Shown: positions 11,935-23,465, counted from the stretch's first letter. The stretch: 64,000 nt of DNA from Rhynchosporium graminicola (GCA_900074885.1 FJUW01000020.1:488844-552843), one strand, 5' to 3'. Notes: generated by a model from the sequence alone, not told the origin. A program made the numbers and translations.

Positions 11935-12750
11935 GTTTCTCTTACTTATTACTTATTACTATAATAGAAATAGGCTATTATAAATTAACTATAGTATATA
12001 ATAAACACGCGGAATAAGGTCTTATAGCCCTAAAGTTTATAAAAGATCTAACTTAATATGTGTTTAAAAATAAATATTAGAAAAACTAATATATATATAT
12101 GAAGTAGTAATATAAAGATAGAATAAAGCAGATAGCTATATTATAGTATTAGTAATAGAAGATAAAGCTAGCCTTATAAGTAACCAATATTATAGCTATA
12201 GACTATAGAAGAGCTATAAATGATTTATATAAAGAGAGAAAAGTAGTAATAATAATAATAATAGAAATTATAGTAGTAGTAGTAGTATTAAGATCCTTTA
12301 GTCTTTTAATATCTATTATAATTAAAATTAATATATAGATTTTATATATATACTTAATAATTATAATATTACTTAAAGAGGTAAATCATTTTTACAATAT
12401 AAAAGAGAAGTATTTATAAGTTTACTATATTTTCTATCTAATTACTTTATTATTCTTTATATAGAAATTTAATATAATTATTACTTAAAAACTACTATTA
12501 TTATAACCGTAAATGCTATTTATTTATAACTTATTATTAATAATAGAAATATACTATTATAAATTCACTAGCGACTGCGCGAAGCAAGGTCCCGTGACCC
12601 CGGAGCTTGCGAAGGGCCGGCACGGAGAAGATCTTGTTATATAATACTTCTGTATAAGTAGTACTATAGTACTACTCTTACTAGAAGGCAAAAAGCGTTG
12701 CTTTTATACGGAGAAGTAGATAGTTTGGAGCTACTTTAAAGTACTCCTAG
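11935..12750. other. AT-rich flank and edge of the RIP block
   Basis: Up to about 12,560 this is the same mutated AT-rich sequence with ATT/AAT-type runs and no gene. From 12,560 to 12,640 a short GC-rich stretch marks the start of the return to normal composition. Confidence 0.6.
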
Positions 12751-12941
12751 TATTAGTCTATAGTTACGTATTAGTCGAGTATCTGCACCGGGGTTTAGCT
12801 AGCTAGATATATCTCCCTTACGGAGTCTCGACTACCTAGGAAAGACAGCTACGATATAACAGATAATACTACTACTTATTACTGTACTTTGGCTCACGCA
12901 GACTACTTGATTGTACGTACTACGACAGAGTGATACCAACA
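12751..12941 (-). repeat. 191-bp LTR-like repeat, RIP-mutated copy
   Basis: This copy aligns along its whole length with 22,448-22,638. Read on the minus strand it begins TGTTGGTATCACTC, an LTR-type start, and its far end has become TAATA where the other copy has TACCA. The flanking bases (CCTAG and CACAG) do not match, so a target duplication is not supported here. It may be a decayed solo LTR or one end of a larger broken element. Confidence 0.7.
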
Positions 12942-15179
12942 CACAGTGTTGAGTTCGTAGACCTAGGTATGTTAATATGGTACCCATCTTGAGATGCAGA
13001 TGGCACTTTGGTATCAATAATGACTGATTGTTGTCATAATATCTTGTAAACTTGCTATTGATAGATTCAAGAAGCGCCATGTTCTATGTCTGAGTACATT
13101 TGCTTGAATTTAACACGTCGTTACACGTACGCAGGTCGTGGCAGTGTTGATAATCTTAAGAGAAGTCACTTGCTCATCTGCTGATCTGTAAATATGCAGA
13201 ACGAAATAGGTTATCATAATCCAACACTTTAAATTTACTCATTACTCATAGTACTTTTCTTCGAAATATCTATATTTCTAGATCACTTGGAGAAGGAGGA
13301 GGTGCACTAGCGCAGCTCTTCGAGAAATATAGCAACCATAACCATATCGGTTAAAGCAACACGAAGCGGTAAAAGAAGATACAAGCGAATTCACTTGATC
13401 TTGGAGCCAGACAATGTGCCAAATGTGCTCAAGGTGGCGACGAGCACAGTATTGAGCTTTCAGTGTCGTTCGTTTTCGTTTCCGGGCTGAAGTTGCCTGC
13501 AATCTCAAGTGAACAAGTGCTGCAAGTTGATCGATATGAGCATGCGAGGTAGCAGAGGGTGAGGGGTGGGTACAAATAAACGCGTCCAGACAAAGTCAGA
13601 CAACCAGTACAGGAACAGAATAATACGGCAGCAGATAATTCAAGTGAGAAGGCGATAAGACAATTCCCACGGAGTAAGTCTGTGGGCTTTCGAAAGAATG
13701 CTACACTCGCGCCCCAGATCAACGGCCAGTCGTGATAGAGAGGCGAAAATGAGCATTAGTAGCTGATCCATGGGATGGTGTGGTATAGATGGGATCCTGG
13801 ATATTGCATACAGTCCTCGGTAATTACCCAGTCAGTCATGATTCGATGCGACCTTCAACTGAGCATATCAAGACTCTGATTGCAAGATATTGAAAGCATA
13901 GAGCGTCGACCTCGGTCCCCGTACAAAAGAGCAGAAAGGTGGTTAACAGCCACCGTATCGAAACTGCCTTCTAAGTTTGCTTCGCTTTCGCCTTGGCCCA
14001 ACACCTGACCTGACCAACCACAAGCCAGTTCCGATAAATCTTGGTAAATTTGATTTATCTTCTCTGTTTGTTTGTTTGTTTGTTTGTTTGTTTATTTACT
14101 CGTTTAATTATCTTTACTTTTTATCCGAGTTTCGACTTTACCCGGCAGGAGAAGTCTTTCATTTCCCGTCTCGTCTCAACTTTGATCCTATCATCCTCAT
14201 CGAACTATCACTCCCACTCCCACTCCCACGCCCCGCCTTCCAAGCGGTGAGGCAAAGAAAGGCCTCTAATCCACGATCTGGCTTATGCACCTAAGGTAAT
14301 GCTGCAGACCCGTTCATTCCCCTCACACGTCTCATCATTGGTCGCTCTCCTGCCTTCTCCAACCGGATCTCTTCTTTATCAGTATCTACGGCAGTCGTCG
14401 TGCAGCGGACTTGCGTACACGATGGGCCAGCATTCGAGCCACGACACAGTAAGTCTACTATGGGTCTCGTGCGCTCCACTTTTCAAACAACACAACAGAG
14501 CCAAGCCATGAGTCCGACGACATGACATTTGTTGATGAAGTTGAATCTGACCTCGTAACTTGTTATCGGCGCTGCACTGCGAATGCCTTCGTGCTTGTTT
14601 CCCGAAACACGTTTGCACGTCCCTAGCCGCAATTAGCTTGTCGTGCCGGACCGTCCCTTTACTCTACTCGGTGTAAGGGGAACCAGGTGGTCGTGGCCTG
14701 GGCCTAGTGTTGTTGTGCGCTGTCTACCTACCCACTGATTCTATGCTGGAATACTATCGGAGACTTGCTGCCGCAGGACCTCTACGAACTCGGAGTATAT
14801 TGGAGCAACAGAAGGTTGTGTCTCTGCATAGACGTTGCTGGACGACGACAGGACAAGAGGACAAGAGAGACAGGGAACGTGATTGAGATATTGCGATCGA
14901 GACAGTAGAAGGTGGGTGATCATCTTCGCTCCCACACCCGCGCCATACCTAGCATACCTCCTAACTCATGACTTGCTTTACCGTTCCTTGCCCCCTTCAT
15001 GCGCTTCTCCAATGAGAATCTTGTATATACAGTCTACATACGCTACATATGCTTTCTTCTTGACTTTTCTTTGGTCTTCTTGATACCCACTCGGGAGACT
15101 CATCCTGTCTTCCAGACCTGATATCCTTCTTTTACCCCACGCTTATATATATATCTCGGCTAGTTCCTAGACGAGACAA
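12942..15179. other. Intergenic region, no gene recognised
   Basis: Several short open frames overlap on both strands without conserved motifs or a sensible exon structure. A TTTG microsatellite occurs at 14,065-14,093. The last few hundred bases are pyrimidine-rich with a TATATATATATCTC stretch about 30 bases before the next start codon, and are probably the promoter and leader of that gene. Confidence 0.5.
14065..14093. repeat. TTTG microsatellite
   Basis: Seven tandem GTTT units are visible. No function is apparent. Confidence 0.9.
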
Positions 15180-16070
15180 ATGTCATCACCTCTTCGTCCC
15201 GAAGCCCTTCGTCCGGAAGTCATGTTAATCAAAAACAGCAAAACCAAAAAGCCATTCAAGATCATGGATCCCGACTGCGCAATATGCAGCCAGCCTGCCC
15301 TAGCCCAATGCGAATGTGAAGCCAAGGGATTAGACATTGCTGTACGGATGGCAGAGCAGAGGATGATGTCGAGTATTTTCAACGACATAAGGTATGTCAT
15401 ACATCTCATCTCAAATAATTTAAGCCAGCGAAGCTTGCTATGCTATGATTCAATGGAACTGCCCAATGCAAGCCATAATTGATTGACATTTCTCAGAGCT
15501 TGGGTCCGCGGCCACGCTCAGGATTACATCCTTCAATACTTTAGCATGCTCACCACCCGCCGCAAAGAACAACACGCCGCATCCATCCACCGCATCACAG
15601 AAGCAGCAGCCTATTACTACCGGGCGCGTCCTCATCCGTCCGAGATAGCCGCCGCCGACGCTCTCCTCAAACGTGGAATCGACGAAGATTGGAAAGCGTC
15701 TGTTCAGCGGTATCCAGAAGTGCTAGAATATTTCTACGGACTGGTGGATCTGAATTTGCCAGGTGATAGTGATCCTGGAGTGAGGGATCCACCTTTAAGT
15801 GCATTGGGAGGAGTAGGTGTGGGGAGGGAGAGGGAGAGGAAGGTTAGGTTGAGGGAGTCGAGTGAGGTTGAGGAGAGGAGGAGACGGAGGAGGAGTAGAG
15901 GCGAGAGGGAGGGGATTGAGGAGAGGGAAAGGGAGAGGGAGAGGGTTATGAGGGTTCCTGCGCCGCCGACTGCGGCCGGAGGGAGGGGGAGGGATAGAGA
16001 GCGGGCGAGGCCTGGGGCGATGTATGCGCCGCCTATGGCGGGGTATGAGTATGTCCAGCCGGGGTATTGA
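15180..16070 (+). CDS. Conserved hypothetical protein with N-terminal Cys cluster
   Basis: There are two exons, 15,180-15,391 and 15,497-16,070, giving 261 residues. The 105-nt intron has GTATGT and CAG ends; reading through it hits a stop. Residues 30-46 hold MDPDC and then Cys 33, 36, 44 and 46 in a CxxC...CxC arrangement that could bind a metal. The middle part (WVRGHAQDYILQYFSMLTTR and EYFYGLVDLNLPGD) is ordered-looking. The tail after about residue 150 is a highly charged Arg/Glu low-complexity stretch ending in a Pro/Tyr-rich sequence (MYAPPMAGYEYVQPGY). I recognise this as a type of protein seen in filamentous ascomycetes but know no function. The Arg/Glu tail resembles RNA-associated disordered regions, which is only a resemblance. 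Confidence 0.75.
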
Positions 16071-17005
16071 GGAACGATAATGGTAGTAATCCTGCGCAGA
16101 GAAATGGGGCGAGTCGTTGGAAAGTTTGTGTTCAGGAAAGAAAGATGTATACGATGATATACCGTACAACATCGAGATACGTTGCTGCAAAGGGTTGAAG
16201 CAACTGCAAAGCAGTAGAAGGATTTAACGACCCATGGTGTTTGGAAAGGAGTCAAAAACAGATAAGATATTACGAAGCTACGAATCTCTTTCATATTCCC
16301 ATCTCAATATCAACAAGTTTGGCAGATAGATCACTTGTAGCGTAGCATACCATAGTTTGGCGTTTCGGGTATCTTCTTTCCCCTTCAAAATAAATCAAAA
16401 CTTGCTTCATCATCTCATTGCCGTCTCGCTGGATTATTTCATTCCCTTGCCTGATGGTCGTCTCGGCAGGATAGATAGTAAACAAGCTGGAATTTCTGAA
16501 TGGCTTTGCGTGGTCCGCTAGAACTACAGTTGGATGGCCCATCCGTTTGCCCAGATCTTGGACGTAGCTATTAGTAAAATTCATGAAATACTCAAGTATA
16601 TGGCACGAGAGATAAACAATATTGTAGATAGTGAAATTATTAACCATGAATTGATTATGGCGCCAGTAGATGCATGCATGCTAAAAGATGAATCCAACAC
16701 AGAATTCCTCCTGGAAGAAGGTTGTTCATAACTGTAATCAGTTCGCAGTGGCGCTTGCTTATCCGCAACTCAGCCGCGCCTAAAATACAAGCAAGAAATG
16801 GTATTTTCTTCCTGTCTTTTGTGCAACAGCAAGATCCATGAAAACTTTTGGCTTCCGTCCCGTTCGGCTAGCTGAGAGCAAGATGTCCCTAATCTTGTGT
16901 CGGAATTTTGAAATAAGAAAATCGCTTCGTACTACACCCGGTCTTTGTATTTCCATACATGGATGGCTCAAAAGATACCGCAGGTACTGGTTGGAGACAG
17001 GGGCC
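16071..17005. other. Intergenic, 3' flanks of two convergent genes
   Basis: This stretch holds the 3' regions of the hypothetical gene (plus strand) and of BFR1 (minus strand). A 118-codon frame at 16,291-16,647 on the minus strand has no recognised motif and no clear promoter, so it is not called as a gene. Confidence 0.5.
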
Positions 17006-18700
17006 CTATTCTGCCTTCTCATCAATCGAAGCTCCCTTCAAGTCGGCAACGATATCGGCTACAGCATCCTTAACAAGAGCGGTCTCGCTGGAAATGGCTC
17101 CACCTTCCTCGACGGAGGCGGTGGCCTTAGTCTCGCCATTAGTGGCAGCGGTAGTTGATGTCTCGGGAGCTGAGCCAGCTTCCTCGGCCTCAAGTCTCTC
17201 GACCTCCTTTTGAGCTTTGGCGATGTTCTAAGATTGATTAGCAAGCTGTTTCGCTGATCGGGAGGAATGCATTACCTTCTTGGTCTGAGCCTCTTGGTCG
17301 GACTTCCAGAAATCGAGCTTCGCCTTGACCTTCTCACGAGTCTCGGGAATATCGGCAGCACTCATCGGAGGCTCAAGGCCCATGGCAGCACAATCTTCCA
17401 TGACAGATGGTGGACAGCTGTACTTTCCGGTCGGGGTAGGGGGAGCATCGCCAGTAGTAGCAGCAGCTTTCTTATTCTTCTTTCCCTTCTTGCCTCCGGT
17501 GCCAGCAAAGTAGTCTTCCTCTTCCTTTCTGACAACCTTGACACCCTTGAAACCGGCATCATCGACTGTTCTCGAGGCGCTGGCAGAAAACTTCGATGGT
17601 GCTTGGAGAGGAGCCTTCTCAGAAGAGTAGGATGGGTCAAGGAAGCGGAGGAGAGACTCGGCACGACGGATCTCATCAAGGTAGGCCTTGTCACTAGCCT
17701 CAGCAAGCATTTGCTGGGCACGATCCTTGCGCTTCTCTTTTTGGTAGTTCTCGTTCTCGACCTTCTTGCGCTCTCTCATCTTTTGGCGAGCTTCATATTC
17801 GTACTTTTGAATAGCACGGTTGGTCTGGTAATAATCGTCCTTGATCTTCTTGATCGCGGTGAACTTGGCTTGCTGGTCGTCCTGGAGCTTCTTTCGCTCG
17901 TCGCGGAGGCTATTGATACCCTTGTAGGCCTCATCTTGCTCTGCCTTGATAGAGTCCAACTCGGTCTGGATCTTGTTGTATTTCTCACTGAGAGCCTTAG
18001 ACTCCGGATCATCCAATGTGTCGCGGAGCTTCTTGATATTGGCCTTCTTCTCGTCAATCTGCTTCTGGGCATCGTCAAAACCGGCAAAGCCCTTACGCTG
18101 CTTGCGCAGGCTTGAGACCTCAGCCAAAGCCTTCTTCTCATCAACAAGCTTCATCATTCCGCCATTAACCTGCTTCTCCAATCGGTCGATCTCACGGTCC
18201 AACTCATCGACGCTCTTGTAGGAGACTCTGCTGCGAGCAGTCTTTTGTTGCGCAATAAGCTCCTTCAACTTATCATCCTCTTTCTTGATTTCATCAAAGA
18301 TCTTGTTGCGACCGGCCTTTCCAGCGCCTTGCTTCTCTCGAATCTCCTTCAATTGGGCAAGGAGATCTGCGCGATGCTTTGCAGCAGGAGAATCTTTCGA
18401 GGTTGGCTTTGCGACGTCGAGCTTGGCCTTTATAGTATTCTGTTCAAAAGATTAATATAAGTTTGTTACTGTATGTTGCTGTGCTGTTCAACTCGAACTC
18501 TTCACAGTCATATAGTAAAGCTTACTTACAAGCTTAGCCATTGAGTCTGCATGTTCCTTCTCTGCCTTCTTGAGGCTAGCCTTGTAAACCTCCTCATCAG
18601 GCTTCTCGGGTTTCTTGTGGACGTTGCTAGCATTGCCAGAATTACCTGCATTACCTGCATCGAACATGGCTGCGCCGGAGGGAGTTGCGACGTCTGCCAT
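17006..18700 (-). CDS. BFR1: Bfr1-like polysome/ER-associated coiled-coil protein
   Basis: There are three exons on the minus strand: 18,700-18,530, 18,439-17,276 and 17,227-17,006. They give 518 residues, close to the yeast protein of about 470. Both introns (90 and 48 nt) are GT-AG and phase 0. The start MADVATPSG was chosen over an in-frame upstream ATG because the upstream part is hydrophobic and unlike the family. The body from about residue 60 to 330 is a long coiled coil rich in Lys, Glu and Gln (for example ELDREIDRLEKQVNGG, IQTELDSIKAEQDEAYKG). After a basic low-complexity stretch (GGKKGKKNKKAAA) comes the conserved end YSCPPSVMEDCAAMGLEPP. In yeast, Bfr1 binds mRNPs and ER-bound polysomes and affects ploidy and secretion. 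The gene diverges from RPB5 across a 513-bp spacer. Confidence 0.92.
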
Positions 18701-19213
18701 CGTTTCGTCTGATATATGAATAGAGTTGGTAAAGAGGCGCAAATGAAGTAGAAGTCGAGCAAACAGACTATTTGCCAATGGCTTCTATATAGAATCGCAA
18801 TAACAAGAGTAAACGAATACCTTGTCTGTTATGTGTGCAAAGGACAGAGAGTTGTGGGTGAAGCTCGATGGAATATTATTTCAAACGGGGCACAACTCCA
18901 GGCCAGATTCGAAAGGTGAATTGACAATTGCTTGGCGTGATTGTGCTTGGCGGATCAATACCGTATGATAGGTACGGCAAGAAATTTGAGCCAGGAGCGC
19001 AAATACATAAATGGCTGCGCCGGCGAAAAGTCGGCCCGTGAATATTTTTGAGCCAGAAGCCAGCCTCAAGTATGAGCATCTCTCCCAGACAATCCAACTA
19101 TCTTCTCACCACCACAACCACCACCAGCTATCTCTCCTCTGCCCTCGACAAAGACGGACTAATTAACGAATAAACATTCACACCTAATTCGCACATCCCA
19201 GTCTATCGCTGCA
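18701..19213. promoter_or_regulatory. Shared divergent promoter of BFR1 and RPB5
   Basis: Only 513 bases separate the two start codons, which face away from each other. The RPB5 side has a CT-rich leader with ACCACCACAACCACCACC (about 19,106-19,126). I see no clear TATA box. A bidirectional promoter for two translation/transcription housekeeping genes is inferred from the layout. Confidence 0.55.
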
Positions 19214-20007
19214 ATGGATGACCGCGATGAGGACCGTCAAAGAAAGCAGCGCGAGGCTGGAGAGCGAGAAGCTGCTCGACTTTGGCGCGCATGGCGAACT
19301 GTCCACGAAATGGTACAGGATCGGGGTTACGAACTCTCTGATGCTGAAGTTAAGATCTCGTTTGACGATTTCAAGAGCCAGTACACAACTCAGGACGGAA
19401 GTGTCAAGTAAGCATCTCCAGTACCTTGCCTACTCTCGTAGACCGGCGCAAAATACTCGCATAGGAAAATACATTCATACTAACACAAATCTACAGTCGC
19501 AAGGCCATGAACTTCTCCGCCCGTCCTAGCGAACTCATGATGGAAAGGTATCTCACCGAGAAAGGCGACGGCTCAGATATCGGTACCATCTGGGTTGAAT
19601 TTTTGCAAGACACCAGTGTGGGAATCAAGCAAATGCGCACCTTTGCTCAGCACTGCTCCCAGAATAGTTTTGCGACTGGTATTCTTATTACTAGTGTGAA
19701 CATCACCCCAGCTGCTCTCAAGATCATACCCGCTGTCGCAGCTGAGACTCGGATCGAATGCTTCGTCGAGACGGATCTTCTGGTCAATATCACCCACCAC
19801 GAGCTTGTACCCAAGCATGTGCTGTTGAGCAGAAAGGAAAAGGCTGCTCTTTTATCGAGATACAGATTAAAGGACACACAACTGCCAAGAATCCAATTGG
19901 GAGATCCAGTTGCGCGGTACTATGGATTGAGACGAAGCCAGGTTGTGAAGATTATTCGAAAGTCGGAAACGGCAGGTCGATACGCTAGTTACCGACTCTG
20001 TGTTTAG
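19214..20007 (+). CDS. RPB5: RNA polymerases I, II and III shared subunit Rpb5 (RPABC1)
   Basis: There are two exons, 19,214-19,407 and 19,497-20,007, giving 234 residues (yeast 215). The 89-nt intron splits an Asn codon and has GTAAGC and ACAG ends. The N-terminal jaw domain includes [20 protein letters not shown] and SFDDFKSQY. The conserved C-terminal assembly domain includes [35 protein letters not shown] and the end [14 protein letters not shown]. The protein is a shared subunit of all three nuclear RNA polymerases and contacts downstream DNA. The start follows a CAATGG context. Nothing is odd about the gene. Confidence 0.97.
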
Positions 20008-21519
20008 TGGGCGGGCTCAGAGGGATGGGTGGCTTGAGAGCTGGTTGGATGGCGTTTATGGAGTTTGGGAAAGCCGAAAAGCATTCAGGGCGTAATGGAG
20101 GAGAATTCGCACAGCGAATATCCGGCTGGCTTGTACCAAAACCAAAGTACAATATTGAATTGATCTTGGCACAGAGCGCTGCAAAATGAGAACAGTCTGC
20201 GCAATGCAAATCCGCAAAAACATTGAACTTTATCTATGTGCTGCTGGATGTGAAAAGAAATCACAAATTTGATTGAAGAAATTGCCTAGACAGCTTGAAG
20301 CACGTACACTTGCCTGCCTGAGACATTTAGATCGAAGGATATTTATTTCATTTCTTGCTCCTAGTCATGCACGATATCGACTTGCCTCGCTTATGACCAA
20401 TTGAGCGAACATACAATTTCTGTAAACACTACCTACCTACCAAGCCAAATATTTACGGCTTCGCCTTAACCTCATCCCTGACAACCAACCCTCTGTCCCG
20501 CCCTTCCCTCTCCTTATCCATCAATAACCTCATCAAAATTTTCTTTCTCTGTAGCACTCTTCGGAATCTCCTTGAATAAACTCGACCTGCCTCAACCAAA
20601 GCTGCGAAAGCTCCCACGCCTTCCCCTCGGCGGTATCTGCTGCGCTCCAACAGCCATTCTGCTGTTACGTCGTTCAAAACCACGCCCATCACTTAAGCGG
20701 AGTTAAATGGGCTCGCGGTCCCCTAGGTGGTACTCTACCTTGCCTCGTGCTCTCTCATAAGTAGCTTGAGCGTAGCCAGTGAAAACGATTGATTCCCATT
20801 TGTTCCCTATCAACTTCCGATGTCAACCCATCAACCCCAGGCTGATTCTAAAAATTATCACTACGATTTTAAGTTCTGGCAAACAAGACTTGAAAAGAGA
20901 CGAAAACTGAAATTACAACGTAATCAAGGAGTTTTTGAATGCATCGCCTGCTAGTTATTCGAACTTTATCGCCTGGGCCGACTACGATAATCGAATCGTT
21001 ACGAAACCCTTCGAGCACAGTAGAGGAATCGAATTTAAACCAACAACAGACGCTCTCCCACAGGAGATAATCTAGATCCTCGAAACACGGTAACTACTCT
21101 TCGGATACTCATATCTGATACTGCCGCGTACTATCTTAACATCACCAAGTTTTCCGAAGACAGCGACTCCAAAACGTAAGACAAGAAGTGGGTCAATGAA
21201 GCAGAAGACATGCGATATGCGACAAACCAACTGATCAGGGATATTCAACAGTGTAAAGAAATAAATACTTAGTGTTATGTCAGGTGTGCTAGGTGTGGTC
21301 TCAGCGGACAGCATCTTTGAACTTGCTGCTCAGTGTGTACTTGATACAAAGCAGTCGGACATGACATTGTGTACGTGTCACTTGAGCACCCTCCTTTCTA
21401 ATGAGCAGATTGCAGATCCTTCGTAATAGCAGGTGCTACCAATACCATTCAAGGCTGTTTCTTGATACAAGATGCTCCAGTAAAATACTTTCACCATGGC
21501 CCGACAACTCTCTTCTTCT
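20008..21519. other. Intergenic with weak coding traces
   Basis: After the RPB5 3' region there is a 79-codon minus-strand frame (see 20,453-20,692). From 20,820 to about 21,070 the plus strand shows a short frame starting MSTHQPQADSKNY that breaks and continues in another frame (VIKEFLNASPASYSNFIAW, then HSRGIEFKPTTDALPQEII). This could be a decayed small gene of unknown family. I see nothing else. Confidence 0.4.
20453..20692 (-). CDS. Possible small basic protein, hypothetical
   Basis: This is a single-exon frame of 79 residues beginning MMGVVLNDVTAEWLLERSRY and continuing with an Arg-rich, probably helical middle (SRRFRRVLQRKKILMRLL). I recognise no domain. The even, non-repetitive composition makes it a possible gene, but chance cannot be excluded. 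Confidence 0.25.
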   Translation of the reverse strand: MMGVVLNDVTAEWLLERSRYRRGEGVGAFAALVEAGRVYSRRFRRVLQRKKILMRLLMDKEREGRDRGLVVRDEVKAKP

Positions 21520-22135
21520 CTAAGTCTCCATCGCCTTCCCTTTCTCTGAATACCCTATCGTGATCTGCAGGCCCTCAGCTAACAGCTCTGCAAGCTGACT
21601 AATACCGACTTCTTTTCCATAATCATCTATGATCTTGATAGGAGTAGAGGCACAGATAGCGCCTACAGTATACACATATTTGTATTCGTATATATCAGGT
21701 GGATGAGCCGCGATACACGAGCATGATTCAGTGATACCATATCCCTCTTTGAAGCCGGTGCCTGGGAAATACTAATTAAGAAGCGGGATGATCTCTTTAC
21801 TTAATAGTACTGCACCAGACGAGAAATATTAGATGCAGCTCAGGTTGTAGACACTCACCACATGGTTGCAGACGAGTCTGATGAGCATCGACGGTACGTT
21901 AAGTAGTTCCTTGATGTTATGGTCACTCACTGTTGATAACATACTTTTCATTGTAGACGAGGAGAGCATATAGACTTCGGCTTTAAGCAGGATCGGAATG
22001 TGTATTGAGTTAACTAGACCTGTGATGCGGAAGGCCGGGAGGACAGCGAGATCTTTTATTGTGTTGGGGGTGTGATTTCCTGGACTTGGAGAGATTGGCC
22101 CATCACATTTTGGTGAGACATCATGACCTAGAGTT
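21520..22135 (-). pseudogene. Decayed AMP-dependent CoA ligase (4-coumarate:CoA ligase-like)
   Basis: On the minus strand a run of adenylate-forming enzyme motifs is broken across frames. VMMSHQNVMGQSLQVQE corresponds to the region just after the phosphate-binding loop. After a one-base shift come LAVLPAFRITGLVNSIH (the family usually has His where this has Arg) and MLSTVSDHNIKELLNVPSM. After a gap come EIIPLLN, a stop, then FPGTGFKEGYGITESCSC (the Y-G-x-T-E core), AHPPDIYEYKYVYTVGAI, and a last stretch ending at a stop near 21,520. The N-terminal half, the TGD motif and the C-terminal lid with the catalytic Lys are missing. It therefore cannot be active. The ancestor would have activated an aromatic or fatty acid with ATP and CoA. 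Confidence 0.75.
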
Positions 22136-22442
22136 CATCAGTAACGCTTCCAATATCCTCTAATATAATTTAAGGACAGAAGAAGAAAGGGGAACAAACA
22201 GATTTCGGCAATTCAGTGGTCCATTTTAAAACTGAAGCTCAAGATTTAAGAGATGAGTGGTGTGGGCTTGTATGTCTATATGGGAGACGCGCTGCTTGGT
22301 CATGGCATTGCTATAACCGGCTATGCTTGGTAGTATAAGAGAGTTTTTAGGGGCGAGGTCGGGGAATTAAGAAGCCACTGCAAAGTTATGATGCTGGTAA
22401 GTACTAGGAGATACTACGGATCAACATATTGCACGATGAAAG

Positions 22443-22643
22443 GGTCATGGTAGTCCATAGCCACGGGTTAGTCGAGTATCTACGCCAGGGTTTGGCCGGC
22501 TAGAGATATCTCCCTTCCGGAGTCGCGACTACCTTAGATCGATAGCTACTATATAACTAATTTTATAACAATAATACTATTATACAGGACTCACGTGAGA
22601 CTACTTGACTGTACGTACACGACAGAGTGATACTAACAGGTCA
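22443..22643 (-). mobile_element. Solo LTR with 5-bp target-site duplication
   Basis: A 191-bp LTR lies at 22,448-22,638, flanked on both sides by GGTCA (22,443-22,447 and 22,639-22,643). Read on the minus strand it starts TGTTAGTATCACTC and ends ACTACCA. There is no internal element sequence, so it is a solo LTR left by recombination. The second copy at 12,751-12,941 is more TA-mutated. Confidence 0.85.
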
Positions 22644-23465
22644 CAATCAACATCTGGCTGTTAGCTCTTGACCGGCATCTTGAGACCTTGATAATCTTCC
22701 ATGGTCGAAATGGTACCGAGTATCTGATTTGCAAGCCCAGAGATAAATCGGACATTTGAGTAGAAGCGAAGACGAAGGCAGGAACCTGAAATCATAGGAA
22801 ACTCCCAAACGGACAGACCTCCCCCTTAGCTTGATCTACACCCACCTTAGCTTAAATACTAAAGCTCCGATTGGTATTAATCTATATGACCGGGACAGCC
22901 CATCTGATTTCTTGAAGTTCGTCAAAGAGAGATCATATTGTCGTTTCTTGGTGCAGGTCGGTGCTGATTATTGGGACGATCGTCATGCGGCTAAGCGACT
23001 TCCGTGGCCCCTTTGTTTTGATTGTCGCTAGAGCATCCCGAATTTCGAAAATCGCGGATGATCCAAGTAATGTCCGGGATGGCGTATGGTGATTAGTTCG
23101 GCAATAGTTGATTTAATTTGAAAGCCTCGATAAAGAAGCAGATCCAAAATAATATCAAAGGCCTGATTCATTTGGTAACATTAGATCGTTACTTTTTCTC
23201 AAGGTCCTAAAAGCTTGTGTGGCTTTCTCCTTCAACGATCAAGGTGCAAGTCCTACCCTACAATTGACGAAGCGGTCCAGTGTTGAGTCTGGGACGTTTT
23301 AATTTAAGGTATTGTTTCAATTCGCTTAGCAAAGGATAAACAAAACGTGGGTTCTTCCGACCCATAATTACTCCAAATAGCCAATGCCAGGCCAACATCC
23401 AGATGCGCCACATCCCAGGCACAATTCATAAACACATATCTACATCTCAGTTGCTGGCCCGCCCC
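22644..23465. other. Intergenic, no gene recognised
   Basis: This is AT-leaning sequence with short unsupported frames. The last part is the 3' flank of CDC45. Confidence 0.5.

Larger units (their letters stand above)
1..12600. other. AT-rich, RIP-mutated repeat block
   Basis: Almost the whole stretch is made of TA-rich sequence in which CA and TG dinucleotides are scarce and TA is very common, and no normal-length open frame survives. This is the footprint of repeat-induced point mutation, a fungal defence that turns CpA into TpA in duplicated DNA. The block contains a DUF3435 relic and a complete LTR retrotransposon, given as separate entries. Composition returns to normal between about 12,560 and 12,950. 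No intact gene is seen. Such blocks are usually heterochromatic, which is an inference here. Confidence 0.9.

Noticed and set aside
13278..13722. Overlapping minus-strand frames of 76 and 97 codons
   Set aside because: No motif, no intron pattern and no conserved look; probably chance frames.
15734..16294. Two minus-strand frames of 186 and 131 codons
   Set aside because: They are antisense to the Arg/Glu-rich tail of the hypothetical gene at 15,180-16,070; the Ser/Pro/Leu content is a shadow of that repeat.
16291..16647. Minus-strand frame of 118 codons
   Set aside because: It has a coding look in its second half but no recognised family, no clear start and no partner exon.
17267..18115. 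Plus-strand open frame of 282 codons
   Set aside because: It is the mirror of the BFR1 coding exon; its Leu-rich product arises from antisense reading of Lys/Glu codons.
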